A stretch of DNA of 12,386 nt, from contig JAISBG010000233.1 in NCBI GenBank assembly GCA_031266315.1, forward strand, positions 1 through 12,386, given 5' to 3'. Shown here piece after piece: positions 7,301-12,386 of the stretch (its first letter is position 1; every line of letters begins with the position of its first letter). The position numbers and the translations under genes are program-made. Origin of the DNA: Planctomycetaceae bacterium. Its GTDB lineage: Bacteria > Planctomycetota > Planctomycetia > Pirellulales > Thermoguttaceae. Below the pieces are notes generated by a model. That model was not told the origin of the DNA, made no database searches, and saw only the letters and a list, made by a program, of their open reading frames with translations.

Positions 7301-8305
7301 TTATCCGGCTCTTCGTAGGAAACCGTCAAGAAGAGGAATGTATATGACCTGATGGGAAAAACTTTTTTCAACATATCCGTCGTTGGTTTCTTCTTCGAGC
7401 ATTTGCCGAATTCCGTGCAATGTTTCAATTCGACCGGATTGTCGGGTTTCTTTGCGAATTGCTTTATTTTTGGCGATGGATTCGGGAATAGCGTAAGGGC
7501 GGTCGTGATCCAGATGCATACACGGAAAACTATATCGTAATTGTTTGGCTCTGATTCCAAAATTGCAAAGCCGTTCGCCAAACTCCCGATCTTCACCGCC
7601 GTAACCCATTGATTCGTTAAATCCGTTGATTGCCAACGCATCGCTTTGCCAACAGGAACTGCAATGCCCATTCCAAGTGGCGTCGGTTGTTGTAACCCAG
7701 TTCAGAAACATTGCCAATCGTTTATTGGTTGTCAACTTGGGAAGAGTCGAACGTAATAGAAAACCTTGCGATTTCAGCCATTCTTTGCAAAAAGCACGCC
7801 CGGAAACAATATCTTCTTGTGTTAATTGATGACTGAGTGCTTGCGAGAGTTTGACGTAACTGCCGGAAAGAAAATAACCGAGTTCGGCATGTTCAAAGTG
7901 CAACGTCAAAAAATCATTTCGCGGAATACAATCGTGGTCGGTAAAAATAAGATAATCCGATTTTGCAGCAACAATCGCCCGATTTAATATTCGGGTTTTC
8001 TGAAATCCCTGATCGGGATGCCAAAGATGAACCAAATCCCAAGGAAAATTTTTGCGGTATTTTTCAATGAGAAGCCGTGTTTCTTTGGTCGAACCGTCGT
8101 CGGCAATAATAATTTTGACGGGAGTTTGCGAATAGTTTTGTACGGAATATCCCCAAAGGACTTTTTCAAGCCAAGCAGGGTTATTGTAAGTCGTAATCAC
8201 CACCGCCAACGACTCAGGTTTTCGTCGTTTAACGGAATGTGTCCGAATTTTAATTTCTTTCGAAATTGTTTCTGTCAGTGAAGTAAAAATAGGTATTCGA
8301 ACCAT
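7301..8305 (-). CDS. Family 2 glycosyltransferase with galactosyltransferase-like C-terminal part
   Basis: A 334-residue protein with a GT-A fold typical of GT2 enzymes, which transfer a sugar from a nucleotide-sugar to a glycan or lipid acceptor at the cytoplasmic face. The domain begins at about residue 33 (LAVVITTYNNP). Visible motifs: ADDGS at 68-72, HPDQGF at 96-101 before a helix with Arg-x-x-Asn-Arg, the metal-binding DHD at 123-125, MGYGGEDREFG at 233-243 (likely the catalytic base region), and HLDHDRP at 264-270. The GGED and late His motifs are typical of the GT2/GT7-C type found in polysaccharide polymerases and galactosyltransferases. No transmembrane segment is visible. The donor and acceptor cannot be told. 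The first 30 residues are basic and lie outside the domain. The Shine-Dalgarno is poor (GGAAAG 12 nt from the ATG). No other glycan genes are adjacent. Confidence 0.92.
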   Translation of the reverse strand: MVRIPIFTSLTETISKEIKIRTHSVKRRKPESLAVVITTYNNPAWLEKVLWGYSVQNYSQTPVKIIIADDGSTKETRLLIEKYRKNFPWDLVHLWHPDQGFQKTRILNRAIVAAKSDYLIFTDHDCIPRNDFLTLHFEHAELGYFLSGSYVKLSQALSHQLTQEDIVSGRAFCKEWLKSQGFLLRSTLPKLTTNKRLAMFLNWVTTTDATWNGHCSSCWQSDALAINGFNESMGYGGEDREFGERLCNFGIRAKQLRYSFPCMHLDHDRPYAIPESIAKNKAIRKETRQSGRIETLHGIRQMLEEETNDGYVEKSFSHQVIYIPLLDGFLRRAG

Positions 8306-8520
8306 TTTATTTCAAAACTTTCCATTGACTCTTTACGTGAAACATCTCAGAACAACAAGACGGAATACCGTCCAATCGACAATACTAATTATTAATTAAA
8401 ATTAACCGTTCCTTTTAACAGTTCGGAAAGTTTATGAAATATCGATTTTCATGTCAAGAGCAATTTTTTCACAATTAGGGCACCGTTCATAAGGAATCAA
8501 AGTCAAGGTTATCCCTATTC

Positions 8521-8535
8521 AAGTCCTACGGACTT
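8521..8535. repeat. Small hairpin with TAC loop
   Basis: AAGTCC and GGACTT pair perfectly over a TAC loop. Degenerate relatives are at 8585-8598 (AATTC, TAC, CGGATT) and 8866-8880 (AATCC, TAC, TGGACTT). Confidence 0.5.
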
Positions 8536-8640
8536 AGGAATCGTAAATAATAACTGATGTTACGCACCGTCGGTAAAAAGTCCTAATTCTACCGGATTCG
8601 GTGTTTCCCACTGGAATTTTTGTTAAAAGTGAGCAATCAT

Positions 8641-8784
8641 CAGGTGGGCAACCTTTTGCTAAAAGGTTGCGTCGGCGATAGCCGACAGTGAATTAGATTA
8701 ACGACGATAAATTGTGTTGCCTTCCGTTTTGGAGTCGAGTAAAACTCAACCGGCGCGACCGCCCAGCGGGCGGATCGCCCACCT
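8641..8784 (+). repeat. Structured intergenic repeat, copy C
   Basis: About 144 nt with inverted ends AGGTGGGC (8642-8649) and GCCCACCT (8777-8784). The left hairpin is perfect, 10 bp (GCAACCTTTT with AAAAGGTTGC, GCT loop, 8648-8670). The second is perfect, 6 bp (GTCGGC with GCCGAC, GATA loop, 8671-8686). The right end carries CCGCCC/GGGCGG with an AGC loop. An extra end motif, GTGAGCAATC, lies just outside at 8629-8638, and the flank TTTTTGTTAAAAGT is shared with copy A. Confidence 0.88.
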
Positions 8785-8944
8785 CTGTTTTAACTACGGG
8801 GCGGAACATGAGATAATAACATTATCTTTACCTTGATTTTCGTGAATAGCCACGGAAAAGCTTGCAATCCTACTGGACTTCGATTGGTTTTGTGATATAT
8901 TTGATTCGATAACGTATAAAGATATTTTTTTCACCCTTTTGTTT

Positions 8945-10813
8945 ATGAAAATTATTATGCAACGATTTTGTTTTTCGTTTTGTGTTGTTGTGCTGGCAAT
9001 ATTCGGTGTGATTTCCGTTCGCGCGCAGGAGAAAGTGTTACAGGAAACACCGGAATTGCTTGTTCTGATTACGGAAACTCATCAACTATTGGAATCCTTA
9101 CCGGACAATGAAAAAGAACCGGTTCTGTTTCAATTACTCAGTCTTGAACTTCGTTTCACCGACAAACAACAAGCACGGAATACAATTCAACAGGTTTTGA
9201 AGTTGATTCCGTCCGTCGAAAAAGAATCTGTACAATCCCAAATTCTTGAAGCGGTTGCGGTTGCTCAGGCGGATCTCGGTGATTATGCCGAAAGCGTTAA
9301 AACTCTCGACTTAATCAATAAACCGTCCGTCCGTGCAGAAAAACAATTAAATGTTGCGGAAAAAATTATCGGAGACTCCGAAAAAAACAAAACCGAGAAA
9401 AACGAAGCAGAAAATTTGCTTGTTGTAGCGGAGTTGTTGCGGAAATCGCTTAACGGAGCGGTTGAAGCGAAAGATGCCGGTTTGGAATCGCTTGTTTCCG
9501 TTATTCTTGCTCATGAACTGGCGAAACAAGGAAAAATTGAAGAGTCAAAAATTCTCTTTGAAAAATCACGAATAAAAGCACGGGAAATTGTAGAAATCGA
9601 AGAGCGGAATATTGTTGCGTTAATGGTTCGGAGTTTAATTCATGTTGACCGGCAAACCGAAGCGTTGGCAATGATCGAAACAATTACCGATGAAGAAAAT
9701 AAGTTGCATTTATTAGGAGCAGCCGCAATAATGTTTGCTCAGGAAGGTAAAATTACTGACGCAGAAAATATTGTTAAACTTCTTAAACAGGACAAGATAA
9801 AAGACAATACTCTCATTAAAATTGTCCAAAATGCCGCGAAAACAATTACGCTTGAACAAATCCTTGCCCTTGCCAAACAAACCAGCTCCCTTGAATATCG
9901 GGAAATGTTATTACGAAATGCGTTTAATGATTTATTGGAAAATAATCGCGCTGATATTGCGGCGGAACTTCTCAAACATTTAGAAATTGTTACGGGAGAC
10001 CAACGAAGTCGTCTTCATCAATATCATTTGAAGCCATTGATTGACGCGGGAAAATTCGATGAAGCCGCCCAATTTATTGAGACATTAGACACCGCTCAAA
10101 AACAATTTCCCAAACAACAACTGTTGATGGCTAAAATTAAACAGCAAGGCGGTCTTTCGGAAGAATTATTGAACCAAATTGAGGCAACCATTTCTGAAGA
10201 AGAAAAAAAGGAAAGAACGTTGCTTCAACAGCAAGCCGAAAAAGCAACAAAATTCAATAATTTCGATGAAATATTAGCAGGTTTGAATCAAGTGTTCCCG
10301 TCGCAAATAGAGATGTTGGATTTTCGTGGAATCAGAAAAACACTTGGATGGATGCTTGAAGCGGCAGAAAAATCAGGCGATCCGCACAAAATCATACAAA
10401 TTCATTTAGGCATTGTGGAACTTCAAGTACAAATGTACGATAAATCTGGTGTTAAAAAAAACCTCTACCAACTCCAGCAATTTCTGGACGGAATTAAGGA
10501 CGTGCGTATTTTGAATAGAGAAATTTTTCCCGACGGATCCGTTCAACCGGAAACAACAATTTCCGAAACAGCAACACCATCGCAACCGATATTAAAGTTA
10601 AACTCACCTGCTGATGAAACAAAGGGCAAGGATAATTTGTTTCAGGTTTACTGTTCGATAACATTCCTTTGGTATCAAATCGGCGAAAGCGAGGAGGCGA
10701 AAAAATCTTTTCAAAAAGCAAAAGATATTATCGAATCGGAAACTGATACGATACGAAAAATCGATAAATTGCTCGCACTTTCTCAATTGCTTGATCCGCC
10801 ACAATTCGATTAA
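8945..10813 (+). CDS. Secreted alpha-helical repeat protein (degenerate TPR-like)
   Basis: A 622-residue protein. A Sec signal peptide covers about residues 1-27 (basic start, hydrophobic core, cleavage likely after Val-Arg-Ala). The rest is almost wholly helical and charged, with recurring helix pairs of the form 'A-x-x-x-A-x-x-G-x-x-x-x-A'. Clear examples are AVAVAQADLGDYAESV (near 105), AHELAKQGKIEESK (near 190), AAIMFAQEGKITDAE (near 260), LKPLIDAGKFDEAAQ and FLWYQIGESEEAKK near the C-terminus. These are TPR/SEL1-like repeats that usually mediate protein contacts. No catalytic motif is visible. The frame opens at a TTG at 8939; ATGs at 8945 and 8957 both leave a usable signal peptide, and none has a clear Shine-Dalgarno, so the start is uncertain by a few residues. 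No terminator is seen; repeat copy D starts 57 nt after the stop. Confidence 0.85.
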   Translation: MKIIMQRFCFSFCVVVLAIFGVISVRAQEKVLQETPELLVLITETHQLLESLPDNEKEPVLFQLLSLELRFTDKQQARNTIQQVLKLIPSVEKESVQSQILEAVAVAQADLGDYAESVKTLDLINKPSVRAEKQLNVAEKIIGDSEKNKTEKNEAENLLVVAELLRKSLNGAVEAKDAGLESLVSVILAHELAKQGKIEESKILFEKSRIKAREIVEIEERNIVALMVRSLIHVDRQTEALAMIETITDEENKLHLLGAAAIMFAQEGKITDAENIVKLLKQDKIKDNTLIKIVQNAAKTITLEQILALAKQTSSLEYREMLLRNAFNDLLENNRADIAAELLKHLEIVTGDQRSRLHQYHLKPLIDAGKFDEAAQFIETLDTAQKQFPKQQLLMAKIKQQGGLSEELLNQIEATISEEEKKERTLLQQQAEKATKFNNFDEILAGLNQVFPSQIEMLDFRGIRKTLGWMLEAAEKSGDPHKIIQIHLGIVELQVQMYDKSGVKKNLYQLQQFLDGIKDVRILNREIFPDGSVQPETTISETATPSQPILKLNSPADETKGKDNLFQVYCSITFLWYQIGESEEAKKSFQKAKDIIESETDTIRKIDKLLALSQLLDPPQFD

Positions 10814-10869
10814 ATCGGAAACAAAATCAAACGGTTCAACAAAATGAGACTTCTATTAAGGTAGCATTA

Positions 10870-10994
10870 AGGTGGGCGACCTTTTGCTAAAAGGTTAGTG
10901 AATCAGATTAACGACGATAAATGGTGTTGCCTTACGTTTTGGAGTCAATGCAGACTCAACCAGCACAACCGCCCAGCGGGCGGATTGCCCATCT
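10870..10994 (+). repeat. Structured intergenic repeat, copy D: lacks the second hairpin
   Basis: About 125 nt. Ends are AGGTGGGC (10870-10877) and GCCCATCT (10987-10994), pairing with one G-T. The left hairpin (CCTTTT/AAAAGG, GCT loop) and the right one (CCGCCC/GGGCGG, AGC loop) are kept. Compared with copy C, an 18-nt block that contains the second hairpin is missing cleanly between GGTT and AGTGAAT. A GAGTC/GACTC stem (10932-10947) is present in the middle. Confidence 0.85.
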
Positions 10995-11217
10995 CTTTTC
11001 ATGTTTAAAACGAACTTTTCAAGGATTGGACACCTAATACAGGAGAATCTTATTTGAACTGAATATTTAGCCCCTGCGTAACATGAGTGAATAATTAAAA
11101 ATATGAATAATCGTCTATTTTATTTTTGGTTTGCTCTAAATATGCGTCCCATTGAGAGGGTGTTCCTAGCCGTGCTGCAAAGAAAAAACCGGAATTTTGA
11201 ATGACAGACTACATTTT

Positions 11218-11245
11218 TTGCGGTTTTATGGTAAATTGATATAAG
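11218..11245 (+). promoter_or_regulatory. Candidate promoter for the Fe-S protein gene
   Basis: TTGCGG (11218-11223) and TATAAG (11240-11245) with a 16-nt spacer. The -35 has two mismatches to consensus, the -10 one. Transcription would start near 11252, about 130 nt before the ATG, and the AT palindrome would lie in the leader. Weak evidence only. Confidence 0.3.
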
Positions 11246-11263
11246 ATGTCAGTTAGCGGAAGG

Positions 11264-11298
11264 TTATTAATTAATAATCAATGATTAATAATTAATAA
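11264..11298. repeat. AT-only imperfect palindrome
   Basis: TTATTAATTAATAATCA (11264-11280) and TGATTAATAATTAATAA (11282-11298) form inverted arms of 17 nt with two mismatches around a single A. It lies 85 nt before the Fe-S protein start. It could be an operator, or a simple AT-rich repeat of the TTAATAATTA kind common in bacterial spacers; a similar stretch is at about 8386-8400. Confidence 0.5.
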
Positions 11299-11382
11299 AT
11301 GGAAAGCAAGCCGTTTGTATAATTACCAACCAACGAATCCGCTGTCAACTCTCCACTCAACCCTATTCCTTCCCTTTTACCC

Positions 11383-12249
11383 ATGTCTCAACAAACCCAA
11401 CTACAACAGAAAGCAAAAGAACTTCTTACAGATAAAAAGGTTGATCTTGTGATTGGTTACGGACTTGTCGAAACCGGTCATCTCGGAACCATTTGTATAA
11501 CAGACCCCCAAAAGTTCGACCAATTACTTTGGAATAACCAATGCGTCAATAACCTTGTCGTTTATCTGAAACGCAAAGAAGTTAAAAAATTCAGTCGTCC
11601 AGCCATTGTTGTTAAAGGGTGTGACGCAAAGGCGATTGCCGTTCTGGAAACCGAACACCAACTCAATCGCGAAAACCTCTTTGTGATCGGAATGGAATGT
11701 GCCGGTATTCGGACAAGAAATGTGTTACAGGAAAAATGTAAAACTTGTGATATTCACCAACCGCCGCATTGCGATTTTGTGATCGAAAATCCTGAAAAAT
11801 CAACCTTTTTATCCAATTCGTCTGATTCGTCCGGTCGTTATGCCCGCCTCGAAAAAATGATGGCATGGAGTACCGAACAACGACTCAATTATTGGAAAAA
11901 TGAATTTTCCCGTTGTATTAAGTGTTACGCTTGCCGCCAGAACTGCCCGATGTGTTATTGTGATGTCTGTGTTGCGGACAAAAACCGACCGATTCGGATT
12001 GATACGTCGGCAACACTCAAAGGCAATTTCGCATGGAATATTTTACGTGCATTCCATTTGGCGGGGCGTTGTATTGGTTGCTCGGCGTGTAGTGCGGTAT
12101 GTCCGGCGGGAATTGATCTTGACTTACTGAACCTGTCGCTTGCTAAAGCCTCCGAAGAACATTTCAACTACCGCGCCGGTGTCGAACGAAATATCGAACC
12201 ACTTATCGGAACTTTTTTACCGGAAGATCAAGAAAATTTCATTCGATAA
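11383..12249 (+). CDS. 4Fe-4S dicluster protein, F420-hydrogenase beta / Hdr-type electron-transfer subunit
   Basis: A 288-residue cytoplasmic redox protein. The N-terminal half (about 20-135) has VVKGCDAKAIAVL (76-88) and LFVIGMECAGI (99-109), like the FrhB/FdhB-type domain of F420- and formate-dehydrogenase-linked subunits. The C-terminal half has two ferredoxin motifs CxxCxxCxxxCP: C178/C181/C184/C188 and C230/C233/C236/C240. Each should hold one [4Fe-4S] cluster. Extra cysteines are C191, C193 and C196 right after cluster 1, and C119/C122/C130. Such proteins usually pass electrons between a flavin partner and HdrA- or MvhD-like subunits in anaerobes. No partner gene is upstream; any would have to lie beyond the window's right edge. 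The ATG has no Shine-Dalgarno (a pyrimidine-rich stretch precedes it). The family is fairly sure; the reaction is not. Confidence 0.88.
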   Translation: MSQQTQLQQKAKELLTDKKVDLVIGYGLVETGHLGTICITDPQKFDQLLWNNQCVNNLVVYLKRKEVKKFSRPAIVVKGCDAKAIAVLETEHQLNRENLFVIGMECAGIRTRNVLQEKCKTCDIHQPPHCDFVIENPEKSTFLSNSSDSSGRYARLEKMMAWSTEQRLNYWKNEFSRCIKCYACRQNCPMCYCDVCVADKNRPIRIDTSATLKGNFAWNILRAFHLAGRCIGCSACSAVCPAGIDLDLLNLSLAKASEEHFNYRAGVERNIEPLIGTFLPEDQENFIR

Positions 12250-12386
12250 TTGTTTCTTTTCATCATACACAGATGGCGTACACGAAACCACCATTTCTTA
12301 CATGGATGGAACATCACAGAGTCTTCAACTAAAGTGAGCGGTGGACTGGAAAAGCTGGACAGAAAATTGTCTTGAATAAGGTTGAT

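Larger units (their letters stand above)
8306..8938. other. Divergent intergenic region between the glycosyltransferase and helical-repeat genes
   Basis: 633 nt without a supportable gene. It holds repeat copy C (8641-8784) and three small TAC-loop hairpins (8521, 8585, 8866). Both flanking genes start outward from it, so it should hold two promoters; a TATAAA at about 8915 is a candidate -10 for the plus-strand gene, but no good -35 pairs with it. Confidence 0.65.
10814..11382. other. Intergenic region before the Fe-S protein gene
   Basis: 569 nt without a supportable gene. It holds repeat copy D (10870-10994), a candidate promoter (11218-11245) and an AT-only palindrome (11264-11298). The part 11000-11210 shows nothing I can name. 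Confidence 0.65.

Noticed and set aside
8915..8920. TATAAA as the promoter -10 of the helical-repeat gene
   Set aside because: No -35 box at 16-18 nt upstream; kept only as a remark in the spacer entry.
2606..10994. CRISPR array from the recurring GC-rich repeats
   Set aside because: Copies are 2-3 kb apart, differ in length and have genes between them; no short regular repeat-spacer pattern and no cas gene.
12273..12332. Short frame from an ATG at 12273 (19 codons), reading on after the stop to the window edge
   Set aside because: Too short, no ribosome site and no recognised product; it may be the edge of a repeat or a broken gene, but this cannot be decided from 137 nt.
12140..12337. 65-residue plus-strand frame at the right end
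   Set aside because: Most of it overlaps the Fe-S protein gene in another frame; the part beyond has no Shine-Dalgarno or known domain.

Overview
The window reads as part of an AT-rich bacterial chromosome, most likely from a planctomycete (order not resolved). The clue I weight most is the large membrane protein at the left end. Its N-terminal half (a ProAsp..AsnGluPro loop, then an aromatic-rich stretch) and its C-terminal soluble part resemble a family I know mainly from Planctomycetes (DUF6798-type). Short lipoproteins, a secreted helical-repeat protein and several starts without a clear Shine-Dalgarno fit that view. An Fe-S protein of the F420-hydrogenase-beta / heterodisulfide-reductase type suggests anaerobic metabolism. 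All taxonomy here is inference.

Layout. Plus strand: a polytopic membrane protein (224-2080) and a tiny lipoprotein (2296-2514) with its own promoter and a clear intrinsic terminator. Minus strand, read right to left: a GT2-type glycosyltransferase (8305-7301), ruvX/yqgF (7084-6629), a 228-residue lipoprotein (6516-5830) and uvrA (5366-2766). Gaps of 112-463 nt separate these four, so they are probably not one tight operon. Plus strand again: a secreted alpha-helical repeat protein (8945-10813) and a dicluster Fe-S protein (11383-12249). The last 137 nt hold no supportable gene.

The most interesting content is between the genes. Four copies of one structured repeat (about 125-181 nt) lie at 2606, 5536, 8641 and 10870, all in the same orientation. 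Each has matching inverted ends and internal hairpins with a GCT (or AGC) loop. Hairpin arms and end arms differ between copies and between the two ends of one copy, but the changes are mostly paired, so the fold is kept. One copy is a long fold-back of two inverted ends of about 58 nt; another has lost one hairpin cleanly. No transposase is present, so a non-autonomous MITE/REP-like element moved in trans is the leading hypothesis. Other dispersed elements are two inverted copies of a CTCTGTG-type repeat near gene starts, a cluster of three short-loop hairpins, and three small TAC-loop hairpins.

The genes cover unrelated housekeeping and envelope roles: DNA repair (uvrA), 16S rRNA maturation (ruvX), glycan synthesis (GT2), lipoproteins and redox. 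I see no defence system, prophage, CRISPR array, tRNA or rRNA.
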